Source: an uncultured Elusimicrobiales bacterium
GTDB taxonomy: Bacteria > Elusimicrobiota > Elusimicrobia > Elusimicrobiales > Elusimicrobiaceae
Direction of reading: 5' to 3'
DNA: 11,843 bases
Assembly (NCBI GenBank): GCA_944322775.1
Contig: CALUQA010000069.1
Coordinates: 1 to 11,843 of the forward strand
In this document: positions 1-6,837 of the stretch, in pieces
Numbering within the stretch: the stretch's first letter is position 1
How the letters are laid out: each line of letters begins with the position of its first letter
Program-made: the position numbers and the translations under genes
The notes under the pieces: generated by a model
The model's input: only the letters and a program-made list of their open reading frames with translations
Databases searched by the model: none
What the model was told of the DNA's origin: nothing

Positions 1-4
1 CCAT
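1..4 (-). CDS. Start of the next operon gene (probably scpB), cut by the window edge
   Basis: Only the start codon is inside the window. Reading the minus strand, the scpA stop (TAA at 17-15) is followed by CGGAG, four T and an ATG at 4-2, which is a good ribosome binding site at normal spacing. The gene is therefore translationally linked to scpA. In bacteria the gene directly after scpA is very often scpB, the winged-helix kleisin partner of SMC-ScpA. That identity comes from known gene order only, because no coding sequence is visible. Confidence 0.5.
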
Positions 5-14
5 AAAATCTCCG

Positions 15-776
15 TTAAGCCGCGTCCCCATGCATGAGTTCGCGGAAGTCCGTATCTTTGTTGTCGGGGTTTAAATAAATGCGTATTTGCCCGTCTTGCT
101 CATCTTGCCGGGCCAGCAGTTTTTTAATTTTCATCAGCTCCAGCACCGCCATAAAGCAGGTAATAATGCCGCGCTTTTTGGTTTCCCCTACAAAAATATC
201 GTCCAACAATATCCATTGGCGCGTTTTAAGCAGCTGCACCACTTTTTCCATTTTGCTTTCAATGGGGAACTCTTCTATTTTCAGCAGCTCCACGCGTTTG
301 CGCTCGTCTAAGCGGTCAAAGGCGCGCTTGACGGCGGAAAGCAAATCAAACAGCTGCAAATTAAGCACTTTCTCGCCATTGTCAAAAATGGGGGCGGATT
401 TATAAAAATTGTCTTTGTTTTCTTCCAGTTTGCCTTCCAGAAATTTGCCGGCTTCTTTGTATTTTTGATATTCAAGCAGCTTGGCAATAAGCTCTTTGGC
501 CGGGTCCGGCCCTTCGTTTCCGCTCGTGGGCACCTGGGAGGGCAGCAAGCTTTTGGCTTTAATCTGCATCAGCGTGCTGGCCATGACCAAAAACTCGCCG
601 GCAATTTCCAGGTTTAGCTCCTTCATCACGTTCAAGTAGTCTAAATACTGCTTGGTGATTTCGGACACGTTCACGTCGGTTACGTCCAAATTGTCTTTTT
701 TGATAAGGTGCAGCAGAAGGTCCATGGGGCCTTCAAACACATTAATATGAACGTTAATCGGCGCGGTGTTTATCAT
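15..776 (-). CDS. scpA: Segregation and condensation protein A (kleisin ScpA)
   Basis: This is the kleisin subunit that bridges the SMC heads and, with ScpB, forms the condensin-like complex that compacts and separates chromosomes in the cytoplasm. The 253-residue length is typical. The hallmark FEGPMDLLLHLI lies at about residues 14-25, followed by the SMC-neck-binding helical region with EIAGEFLVMASTLMQIKAKSLLP. A variable acidic linker comes next, then a C-terminal winged-helix segment (about 205-240, FMAVLELMKIKKLLARQ). The ATG follows the trpS stop by one base and has no strong Shine-Dalgarno, so translational coupling to trpS is likely. It sits third in the operon M50 protease-trpS-scpA. 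No truncation or odd residue is seen, and the family assignment is secure. Confidence 0.95.
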   Translation of the reverse strand: MINTAPINVHINVFEGPMDLLLHLIKKDNLDVTDVNVSEITKQYLDYLNVMKELNLEIAGEFLVMASTLMQIKAKSLLPSQVPTSGNEGPDPAKELIAKLLEYQKYKEAGKFLEGKLEENKDNFYKSAPIFDNGEKVLNLQLFDLLSAVKRAFDRLDERKRVELLKIEEFPIESKMEKVVQLLKTRQWILLDDIFVGETKKRGIITCFMAVLELMKIKKLLARQDEQDGQIRIYLNPDNKDTDFRELMHGDAA

Positions 777-777
777 A

Positions 778-1839
778 TTATTTAATCACTTTCATGGCAC
801 GCTTGGCCTGCTGCAGCGTGGCGGCGGCCGAAGCGCGGGCGGCTTCTTTGCCGCTGTGCAAAATTTTCTCCAGCTGGGCTTTGTCGCCTTCAAACACTTT
901 GCGTCTTTCCAAGAAGGCCTTCATTTCCGGCTCCATTAGCGCAAACAATTGTTTTTTGCAGGCCACGCAGCCCAAAGCGCCGGCTTTGCATTCTTCACAG
1001 CGTTTGGCATAGTCCGGATTATAAATTTTGTGGAAAGCATACACCACGCACCCTTCCGGGTTGGCGGGGTCGGTGGCTTTCTTTTTGTTGGGGTCGGTGT
1101 ACATGGACATCACTTTTTTGCGCACGCTGTCCAAGTCTTCGCCCAGGTTGATGGTGTTGTGGTAGGATTTGGACATTTTATGCCCGTCCAACCCCGGCAC
1201 CTTGGCCACTTTGGTAAACAGGGCCTTGGGTTCCACAAACACGTCTTCGGTTTTATAAATTTCGTTAAAGCGGCGCACGATGTCGCGTGCGATTTCCAGA
1301 TGGGCGGTTTGGTCCTTGCCGACGGGCACATAGGCGGCCTTATGAATCAGAATATCGGTGGCCATCAGCACCGGGTAGCCCAAAAAGCCATAGACGGAAA
1401 TATCCTCGTCCGCCAAGCCTTTTACGCGTTCGGCCAACGGGGTGTTTTCGTCGCCTTGCAACTGGCCGGCGTATTTGCGGGCCAAAAGTTCCTGGACTTG
1501 CTCTTTATACGTCGGGTTGCGCAACAACCAGCCCAAGGGGGTAATCATTCCCAGCAGGGTGTTAAGTTCGCTTACTTCCGGTACGTCGGACTGAATAAAA
1601 ATGGTGCATTTTTGCGGGTCCAAGCCGGCAGAAAGCCAATCCACCAGCATTTGCTCGCTGTTTTCGGCCAGGTTTTCGGTATGTTCATAGGCCGTGGTCA
1701 GCGCGTGCAAATCCGCCACGAAGAAAAAGCATTTATATTTGTCTTGCAATTCTACCCAGTTTTTAAGCGCCCCGTGATAGTTACCCAAATGTAATTTGCC
1801 CGTAGGGCGCATGCCGGATACAATAATGTCTGTACTCAT
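778..1839 (-). CDS. trpS: Tryptophanyl-tRNA synthetase with a cysteine metal-binding cluster
   Basis: Class I aminoacyl-tRNA synthetase that charges tRNA-Trp using ATP; cytoplasmic. Its 353 residues are usual for the family. The HIGH-type signature is HLGN at 17-20 within RPTGKLHLGNYHGAL. The second ATP signature is a perfect KMSKS at 221-225 (GHKMSKS). The Rossmann fold includes SGMRPTG and DQTAHLEIARDI (about 176-187). Cysteines at 264, 281, 284, 291 and 294 form a cluster whose last part is C-x6-C-x2-C. That spacing matches the [4Fe-4S]-binding TrpRS described in Thermotoga, although the distance to the first cysteine differs. The ATG is preceded by AGAGGAA overlapping the end of the upstream M50 gene, with a nine-base gap. 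No T-box or trp leader is visible, and expression probably comes from the promoter before the M50 gene. Confidence 0.97.
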   Translation of the reverse strand: MSTDIIVSGMRPTGKLHLGNYHGALKNWVELQDKYKCFFFVADLHALTTAYEHTENLAENSEQMLVDWLSAGLDPQKCTIFIQSDVPEVSELNTLLGMITPLGWLLRNPTYKEQVQELLARKYAGQLQGDENTPLAERVKGLADEDISVYGFLGYPVLMATDILIHKAAYVPVGKDQTAHLEIARDIVRRFNEIYKTEDVFVEPKALFTKVAKVPGLDGHKMSKSYHNTINLGEDLDSVRKKVMSMYTDPNKKKATDPANPEGCVVYAFHKIYNPDYAKRCEECKAGALGCVACKKQLFALMEPEMKAFLERRKVFEGDKAQLEKILHSGKEAARASAAATLQQAKRAMKVIK

Positions 1840-1848
1840 AATTCCTCT

Positions 1849-2484
1849 TTAAATGCCGAATATCTTGCCCAACAAACTGACAACCAAATACATCGGCGGA
1901 TATAAAATAAAACGAAACAGGCTCGTAATAATCAGCCCCAACACAATATACATGCCCCAGCGCCCAAAAAACAGACCGTATTTAAGCGCCGGTCCCGGCG
2001 GGAGCAAAGCCTCTACAATATGCCCGCCGTCAAGCGGCGGAATGGGCATTAAATTAAACACGGCCAGCAACACGTTAATCTGCAGGCCATAGATTAAAAA
2101 TTTAATGGTCTGGGCCGCCCCCTGCGGGGAAAGAAAGCCCGTCACCAACACCAGCTTAATAAAAAACGCGCACAGCACCGCCAACAGCAAATTGGCAGAC
2201 GGACCGGCCAAGCCCACTTTGCCCATGCTTTTGCGGGGATCGTTTAAGCGCAAAGCATTGACCGGCACGGGTTTTGCCCAGCCAAACATGGGCACACCCA
2301 TCACATAGCACAAGGCCGGCACGGCTATGGTGCCGATTAAATCGATATGCTTAAGCGGGTTTAGCGTCAAACGACCCATGATATAGGCGGTGTCGTCCCC
2401 CAAGCGGTACGCGCAATAGCCATGTGCAAACTCATGCAGCACAATGGAAAAAAACAATATGGGTAAAACGATAAACAAATCCAT
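1849..2484 (-). CDS. Site-2-type membrane metalloprotease, M50 family
   Basis: Integral membrane zinc protease of the compact M50/SREBP-S2P-like group without a PDZ domain (211 residues, usual for this subgroup). The zinc and catalytic site is HEFAH at residues 17-21 in the first membrane segment. The NLMPIPPLDGGH block (144-155) carries the third zinc ligand Asp152 and the NxMP motif. Five to six hydrophobic segments are visible, with AGPSANLLLAVL (93-104) the usual conserved segment. The substrate is unknown; relatives cleave membrane-embedded anti-sigma factors or signal peptide remnants, but this short clade is mostly uncharacterised. It is the first gene of the operon with trpS and scpA. 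The ATG has no Shine-Dalgarno and lies six bases after a -10-like hexamer, suggesting a leaderless mRNA. Confidence 0.93.
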   Translation of the reverse strand: MDLFIVLPILFFSIVLHEFAHGYCAYRLGDDTAYIMGRLTLNPLKHIDLIGTIAVPALCYVMGVPMFGWAKPVPVNALRLNDPRKSMGKVGLAGPSANLLLAVLCAFFIKLVLVTGFLSPQGAAQTIKFLIYGLQINVLLAVFNLMPIPPLDGGHIVEALLPPGPALKYGLFFGRWGMYIVLGLIITSLFRFILYPPMYLVVSLLGKIFGI

Positions 2485-2490
2485 AATGCT

Positions 2491-2496
2491 ATTCTA
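2491..2496 (-). promoter_or_regulatory. Putative -10 box for the M50-trpS-scpA operon, giving a leaderless mRNA
   Basis: The minus strand reads TAGAAT, six bases and then the ATG at 2484. Transcription normally begins about seven bases past the -10, which would put the first transcribed base on or next to the ATG. No -35 consensus is present at 17-18 bases. There is no ribosome binding site, which fits leaderless translation. The call rests on one hexamer and position only. Confidence 0.4.
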
Positions 2497-2536
2497 CTAA
2501 AATATGACGCGTTCGGGCACGGGGGTTTGGCCCCAT

Positions 2537-2561
2537 AAAAAATCCCCCGCAAACGCAGGGG
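2537..2561 (-). terminator. Rho-independent terminator of the ClC transporter gene
   Basis: Read on the minus strand, CCCCTGC pairs with GCGGGGG (one G-U pair) around the loop GTTT, followed directly by A and a run of six T. It lies 24 bases beyond the ClC stop codon and before the M50 gene, so it separates the two minus-strand transcripts. Confidence 0.85.
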
Positions 2562-2584
2562 ACTGAGCAGCACAAAAAGGCGGA

Positions 2585-3955
2585 TTATTTATCTTTGTCA
2601 TCATCAAACCCTTTGGGGTTTGGAATAAGGTGTTTGGACATTTCTTTAAATGTTTTAAGCAGCAGCCCTTTGCGTCCGGCCATTTTGCGTGCTTTTTCCG
2701 GCCGTTCATAGTCCACCGGGCCCACGCTGGCTTCCGTTTCTTTGTCAAAAGAAATGCGCTGGCTGCCATACACGCTTTGCTGCCCCGTAAGCAAAAAGCT
2801 AATCACGCACGCCACTGCGGCATAGGGAGCAATTTCCGCCCCGAAAAGTTCTATGGCCATAATGCTGGCAGACAGCGGCGTATTGGCCGCACCGGCCAAC
2901 ACCGCCACCAGGCCCAAGGCCGCCATGGTGGTGGCGTCCACCCCCAAAAGCGGGGCCACTGTGGCGCCGGCTTGCGCACCGACAAAGAAAATCGGCGTTA
3001 CAATGCCGCCCACGCCGCCTGCGGCAAACGTGACGGCCGTGGTAAAGGTTTTAATCAGAAATCCAAAGGGAGACTGCAAATCCCCCCCGGCCAAAATGCC
3101 GTTAAAGCCGTCCATACCCAAGCCTAAATACAAAGGAGAGGTCAACATGCCCACCAAAACCAGGATCACCCCGCCAATAAAACAGCGCCAAAAAGGAGAG
3201 GTTTTAAATGAAATATAGCGGAAAAGCACCTTCATAAACTTCATAACTTCGGTAAACATGATAGACACTACGCCAAAGAACAGCCCCGCCAGCAACACCT
3301 TTAAGAAAAACTGTTCGGCAAACACCGGGGCAAAGTTCATGGGGTGATAAATATAGTCCACCCCCAGCCAGGTGGTCACTTGGAAGGCGGTAATCCCGGC
3401 AATAAAAGCCGGGAACATGACATCATAAAAAATGTGGCCCACCCACAGTACTTCCAACCCAAACAGCGCCCCCGATATCGGCACGCCAAACACCCCGGCA
3501 AAGCCGGCACTTACGCCGCAAATCATCATTTTACGCTGGTCTTCCAAATTCATGCGAAACAGCCTGCCAAAAGCAGAACCAATGCCCGCGCCGGCATCTG
3601 CGCACGGGGCTTCTTTACCGGCCGATCCCCCCACCGTCATCGTAAAAACGGACAACACCAGCGACTTAACCGCCGAAAGCAACCCTATCGGGCGGTAAGA
3701 GTTAATTTTATTGATAACGGCATCGGTGGAATAATCCTGCGCTTGCGGGGCAGCCTTGCGGGCCAGCAGCCAAATGACGTATAAAAAGATGGGTAAACCA
3801 ATATAAAAAACGGGAATGTGGTTGCGCCAGGCAATGGCACCGTCCAACGTTTTTAAAAAAAGCGCGTCCACACAACCTACCACCACGCCAATGAACGTAG
3901 CCAAGAAAAACCACTTAATAATATTCCAAAAACTGTGTCTTTGTCTATTTAACAT
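2585..3955 (-). CDS. ClC-family chloride channel/transporter
   Basis: Inner-membrane anion channel or anion/proton antiporter with about ten or more hydrophobic helices; 456 residues from the chosen ATG. The conserved anion-pathway motif before helix F appears as GGSAGKEAP, keeping the gating glutamate but with Lys-Glu-Ala in place of the usual Arg-Glu-Gly. The second signature is GGVGGIVTP, equivalent to GxFxP. PLSASIMAIELFG near the C-terminus is also typical. There are no CBS domains; a charged tail of roughly 50 residues ends in DDDKDK. The ATG at 3955 was chosen over an in-frame GTG at 3976 because an extended -10 lies between them, so the GTG would not be transcribed. It stands alone, divergent from the MarC gene and followed by its own terminator. 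Whether it acts as channel or antiporter, and its ion, cannot be read from the sequence. Confidence 0.93.
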   Translation of the reverse strand: MLNRQRHSFWNIIKWFFLATFIGVVVGCVDALFLKTLDGAIAWRNHIPVFYIGLPIFLYVIWLLARKAAPQAQDYSTDAVINKINSYRPIGLLSAVKSLVLSVFTMTVGGSAGKEAPCADAGAGIGSAFGRLFRMNLEDQRKMMICGVSAGFAGVFGVPISGALFGLEVLWVGHIFYDVMFPAFIAGITAFQVTTWLGVDYIYHPMNFAPVFAEQFFLKVLLAGLFFGVVSIMFTEVMKFMKVLFRYISFKTSPFWRCFIGGVILVLVGMLTSPLYLGLGMDGFNGILAGGDLQSPFGFLIKTFTTAVTFAAGGVGGIVTPIFFVGAQAGATVAPLLGVDATTMAALGLVAVLAGAANTPLSASIMAIELFGAEIAPYAAVACVISFLLTGQQSVYGSQRISFDKETEASVGPVDYERPEKARKMAGRKGLLLKTFKEMSKHLIPNPKGFDDDKDK

Positions 3956-3961
3956 AGGTTT

Positions 3962-3970
3962 ATTGTAGCA
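3962..3970 (-). promoter_or_regulatory. Extended -10 promoter element for the ClC gene
   Basis: The minus strand reads TGCTACAAT, an extended -10 (TGn followed by TACAAT, five of six to consensus), six bases before the ATG at 3955. A start about seven bases downstream would fall at the ATG, implying a leaderless mRNA. No convincing -35 is seen, which is common for extended -10 promoters. Confidence 0.55.
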
Positions 3971-4035
3971 AATCACTGGAAGGGCATGACAGCTCTTTTT
4001 AATTAGACGGCGGGGGTGTTCTTACAGGCGTTAAA

Positions 4036-4045
4036 TTGCTATACT
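4036..4045 (+). promoter_or_regulatory. Extended -10 promoter for the marC-dsbD-like operon
   Basis: TTGCTATACT is an extended -10 (TGC plus TATACT, five of six to consensus). The -35 region is weak. The implied leader of about 46 nt holds a short hairpin (CCGGC 4056-4060 with GCCGG 4070-4074) and an AAGGAG ribosome binding site at 4087-4092, five bases before the ATG. Confidence 0.6.
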
Positions 4046-4097
4046 ATAGGCAAATCCGGCTTTTACATGGCCGGTGTTTTGTGTATAAGGAGTTTGT

Positions 4098-4691
4098 ATG
4101 GACTTTTTCTTTTCTTCCGTAATTACGCTTTGCCTGGTAATGGACCCTTTCGGTAACATTCCGTTGTTTGTATCCGCCCTTAAAAAAGTGGCGCCCGAAC
4201 GCCGCACCACCGTGCTGGTGCGCGAACTGCTGATTGCCATGGGCATTACGGTGGCGTTTTTGTATTTGGGCAAATGGTTTTTGCAGATGTTTGGCATACA
4301 GTCTTTTTCCATGAGCATTGCCGGCGGCATTATCTTGTTCATCATCTCTATCAAATTGGTATTTAGCAACGAAGAAGAAACCCACACCAACCCTAAAGAA
4401 GAAGAACCGTTCATCGTGCCTTTGGCCATTCCGCTGGTGGCGGGGCCGGCTGTGCTGTCTCTGGTTATGATTATTTCCGCACAGCAGCCTCATAAAATGC
4501 TGACGCTGGGAGCGGTGTTAACGGCTTCCATCATCAACTCGGCCATTTTAATGCTTTCCTCCCCCATTACCAACTTATTGGGCAAACGCGGGCTGATAGC
4601 CATTGAACGCTTGAGCGGTATGATATTGGTGTTAATGTCGGTGGATATGGTGATGAAAGGCGTATCCGAGTTTATAAAGGTCGCTCTGTAA
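4098..4691 (+). CDS. MarC-family integral membrane protein
   Basis: Six-helix inner-membrane protein of the MarC (UPF0056) family; 197 residues, typical length. Family hallmarks are MDPFGNIPLF at about 15-24 in the first helix and IPLVAGPAVLS at about 113-123 in the fourth. A hydrophilic loop rich in Glu (EEETHTNPKEEE, about 95-106) separates the two halves. The family was once linked to multiple antibiotic resistance, but that link was later withdrawn; its transport role is unknown. A strong AAGGAG precedes the start. It is first in a two-gene unit, with only one base between its stop and the ATG of the thioredoxin-DsbD-like protein. This coupling may point to a shared envelope role. Confidence 0.92.
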   Translation: MDFFFSSVITLCLVMDPFGNIPLFVSALKKVAPERRTTVLVRELLIAMGITVAFLYLGKWFLQMFGIQSFSMSIAGGIILFIISIKLVFSNEEETHTNPKEEEPFIVPLAIPLVAGPAVLSLVMIISAQQPHKMLTLGAVLTASIINSAILMLSSPITNLLGKRGLIAIERLSGMILVLMSVDMVMKGVSEFIKVAL

Positions 4692-4692
4692 C

Positions 4693-5832
4693 ATGAAAAA
4701 AATTATTCTGTTTTTTGCGCTTCTAATTTGCGCTTTGCCGTCTGTTTTTGCCAGCGAGTCCGCCCCCAAGGCGGACTTTGCCATTTTCGTCAGCCCGACG
4801 TGCGTGCACTGCCAGCACTTTAAAAACGAATATCTGCCCGTTTTGCAAGAAAAATATAAAGACCGCGTAAACTTTGTCATTTATGACGTATCCCAAGACG
4901 GCAACAACCTGATTTTGCAGCAAACGGCCCAAGCCTTTGGGCAAGAGCCGGCCTATCCCACCGCCGTGGTGGGAGACACGTATATGGTGGGCTACCCGCA
5001 CGAAATTAAAACCTATGCCGAAAGCGCCATAGAAAAAGCCCTGCTGCTTGGCAAAAAGACAAATATTCAAACCCAAAAACCCGACACCCAAACTGCCTTT
5101 AATCAAATTACGCTTTGGGCCATTATCGGGGCCGGCTTGGTGGACGGCATTAACCCGTGCGCTTTTGCCGTTATTATCTTCTTCATCTCTTTTCTTACCG
5201 TCTATAAATACACCCGCAAAGAAATTATTGTCGTCGGCCTTTCCTATTGCGTGGCTGTGTTCATCGCGTATGTTTTAATAGGGTTGGGGCTGTTTCAGTT
5301 CCTCTATGCCATGCGCGGTTTTTATTGGGTAATAAAAGCCTTTTACATTGTAACGGCCCTGTTGTGTTTGGCTTTCTTTGTGTTAAGCCTATATGATTTT
5401 TGGATTTATAAAAAAACAAAAAAGTCTGAAAAAATGCTTTTGCAGCTGCCGCAAAACCTAAAAGTGCGCATTCACAAAATTATGGGCTTTTTCCTGCGCG
5501 ACAAACACGAAAGCCTGTGGCGGCTGATGCTGGCGGCGCTGGCAGTAGGGTTTGGCGTATCTTTGGTGGAAGCGGTATGCACCGGACAGGTTTATTTGCC
5601 CACCGTCGTGCTGATTATGCAGGACCCGGCCTACCGCGTGAAGGCCGTCATTTATTTGCTATTGTATAATTTGATGTTCATCGTGCCGCTGCTTGGCGTG
5701 TTTGCGCTGGCTTTGGCAGGATATGAGTCTAAACATTTTAATGATTTCTTAAAGAAACACTTAGGGCTAACCAAATTGTTACTCTGTGTTGTTTTTTTAG
5801 GATTATTTATATTGCTGGCAGGCAATATTTAA
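4693..5832 (+). CDS. Thioredoxin-DsbD/CcdA-like transmembrane thiol-disulfide protein
   Basis: A 379-residue protein combining a periplasmic thioredoxin-like domain and a DsbD/CcdA-type membrane electron conduit. The signal peptide ends near VFA-SES (about residue 20). The thioredoxin-like domain (about 27-120) has the redox motif CVHC at 37-40 and a cis-proline motif YPT at 88-90. The membrane domain (about 138-379, six or more helices) carries the two cysteines expected for electron transfer, Cys156 in DGINPCAF and Cys296 in EAVCTGQVYLP. It probably carries reducing equivalents from cytoplasmic thioredoxin to exported thiols. Unlike classical DsbD there is no C-terminal gamma domain, and the thioredoxin module is N-terminal. 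The gene starts one base after marC with only a distant AAAGG, so coupling is likely. Its natural partners are unknown; exported proteins with cysteine pairs, including the downstream pilin-like protein, are candidates. Confidence 0.88.
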   Translation: MKKIILFFALLICALPSVFASESAPKADFAIFVSPTCVHCQHFKNEYLPVLQEKYKDRVNFVIYDVSQDGNNLILQQTAQAFGQEPAYPTAVVGDTYMVGYPHEIKTYAESAIEKALLLGKKTNIQTQKPDTQTAFNQITLWAIIGAGLVDGINPCAFAVIIFFISFLTVYKYTRKEIIVVGLSYCVAVFIAYVLIGLGLFQFLYAMRGFYWVIKAFYIVTALLCLAFFVLSLYDFWIYKKTKKSEKMLLQLPQNLKVRIHKIMGFFLRDKHESLWRLMLAALAVGFGVSLVEAVCTGQVYLPTVVLIMQDPAYRVKAVIYLLLYNLMFIVPLLGVFALALAGYESKHFNDFLKKHLGLTKLLLCVVFLGLFILLAGNI

Positions 5833-5840
5833 GATACACT
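5812..5840 (+). promoter_or_regulatory. Possible promoter for the pilin-like gene
   Basis: TTGCTG (5812-5817), a 17-base spacer and TACACT (5835-5840) resemble -35 and -10 boxes. They overlap the end of the DsbD-like gene and would give a leader of about 150 nt. Both boxes are imperfect (three and four matches). Confidence 0.35.
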
Positions 5841-5882
5841 ATAAGGGCTTGGGGTTATGCATATTCCCGGTGCCCTGCTTAT
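5841..5882 (+). other. Hairpin in the leader of the pilin-like gene
   Basis: ATAAG pairs with CTTAT at the ends, and GGC/GCC plus GGG/CCC pair inside around an AT-rich loop. No T run follows, so it is not a clear terminator for the upstream gene. The rest of the gap to 5995 contains GGCCA (about 5911) and TGGCC (about 5949) that could close a second stem. It ends in an AGAGGAAAAG ribosome binding site. No coding sequence is seen in this gap. Confidence 0.35.
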
Positions 5883-5995
5883 AGCGGTTTAGGCTTTAAA
5901 TAAATATATTAGGCCACACAACCCCGACGCAACGGACCGCAGCCCAAATGGCCGTATGACATTTCTAAAGGTTTGTGGGTTGAAAAGAGGAAAAG

Positions 5996-6574
5996 ATGCG
6001 AAAATTAAACAACATCAAAGGCGCTTCTAATTTTGGCATACTGGTTGTGGCTTTCATTTTGGCTTTGTCTGCCTGGTTGCTGCTGCCGCGTTATTTCTTT
6101 CAGTTGGAAAAAAACCAAAGCATTTCCATGCAGGCTATTTTGATAAATATATCCATAGCCGAAGAAATTTATCATGCCAAACACCAGGCATATACCAACA
6201 ACTGGCAAGAGCTTATCCCTTGGGTTCCACAGCCAGCCACGCTGGAAATAACCAGCCGCCCCACAAACAACTCCGCCGATTATTTCTTTGGTTTTGGCAG
6301 AAAAGGCATGCAGCATGGAAACGGTTTCATCGTCACCCTGCGGTTGCTGCCGGATGGAAATTCCGGCATTATTACCGCCTCCAGAACAGGCAGCGTACGC
6401 CACCGATACGATTTAATACGTCCTTTCCCTGATGGGCAAACGGACTGTTTGGCCGAAAGTGCAAGCAGCAATGAGTTTTGCAAAAAATTTTTAGAAACGG
6501 TAAAAAACTTTGAAATAAAAAAGCTAGTATCCTTTGATAAAACCTCCGTTCAAGAATTGGTAATTGAAAAATAA
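5996..6574 (+). CDS. Degenerate type IV pilin-like protein
   Basis: A 192-residue protein with a short basic head (MRKLNNIKG) and a hydrophobic helix (about 13-31, SNFGILVVAFILALSAWLLL). The pattern continues as PRYFFQLEKNQSISMQAIL, IAEEIYHAKHQAYTNNWQEL. This matches the alpha-1 spine and following helix of pseudopilins, where LPxYxxxVEKsr and EAYYLANGxYT are usual. The C-terminus has Cys151 and Cys162, placed like the pilin D-region disulfide. The prepilin peptidase signature is eroded: Gly9 is followed by ASNFG, so Phe+1 and the near-invariant Glu+5 are missing. Processing and filament assembly may therefore be lost or different. AGAGGAAAAG precedes the ATG. It is a single gene ended by a perfect terminator. 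The pilin relationship rests on pattern only, with moderate certainty. Confidence 0.65.
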   Translation: MRKLNNIKGASNFGILVVAFILALSAWLLLPRYFFQLEKNQSISMQAILINISIAEEIYHAKHQAYTNNWQELIPWVPQPATLEITSRPTNNSADYFFGFGRKGMQHGNGFIVTLRLLPDGNSGIITASRTGSVRHRYDLIRPFPDGQTDCLAESASSNEFCKKFLETVKNFEIKKLVSFDKTSVQELVIEK

Positions 6575-6605
6575 AAATCCCCCTGCCACCCAGCAGGGGG
6601 ATTTT
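6574..6605. terminator. Perfect bidirectional terminator after the pilin-like gene
   Basis: Thirteen perfectly paired bases (AAAATCCCCCTGC with GCAGGGGGATTTT) enclose the loop CACCCA, with an A run on one side and a T run on the other. The stem starts at the last base of the stop codon. It can stop transcription in both directions. Confidence 0.93.
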
Positions 6606-6790
6606 ATTTAACGGCCATAATCTATTTCCGTCTAGTTCATTACTCCGTGACATGGCTTTATGGGTCCGACAATATTCTTTGGTGTGGCCGTACGGAACTT
6701 ATCAACTGCAAATGGGGGCAAGCAACAGGCTGAAACATCTCTGCTATTTAACACACTGTAAAGTGAATATCTTTTTATCCTTTTTTCGGC

Positions 6791-6820
6791 TTGACCAAAA
6801 ACAATGGCAACTGCTACTAT
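6791..6820 (+). promoter_or_regulatory. Promoter of the methionine sulfoxide reductase gene
   Basis: TTGACC (6791-6796; five of six to consensus), an 18-base spacer ending in TGC, and TACTAT (6815-6820) form an extended -10 promoter. The predicted leader before the ATG at 6838 is only about 11 nt and has no Shine-Dalgarno. The preceding gap (6606-6790) shows no supported gene; it contains the 8-base palindrome CCGTACGG and a T-rich stretch just before the -35. Confidence 0.75.
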
Positions 6821-6837
6821 AAAGACACAAAAAATTT

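Noticed and set aside
949..1794. Long plus-strand frame of 281 codons opposite trpS
   Set aside because: It is the antisense shadow of trpS, which has complete synthetase motifs. The shadow translation is Gly/Phe/His-rich without domain signs.
3956..3976. GTG start seven codons upstream for the ClC gene
   Set aside because: It has no ribosome binding site and lies upstream of the extended -10, so it would not be in the mRNA.
5880..5960. c-di-GMP-I (GEMM) riboswitch in front of the pilin-like gene
   Set aside because: GACGCAACGG resembles part of the GEMM core, but the first conserved half (CACGCACAGGGCAAACC-like) and the tetraloop receptor are absent.
6652..6822. 56-codon plus-strand frame from ATG 6652
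   Set aside because: It has no ribosome binding site, overlaps the msr promoter to the end of its -10 box, and its translation has no recognisable protein character.
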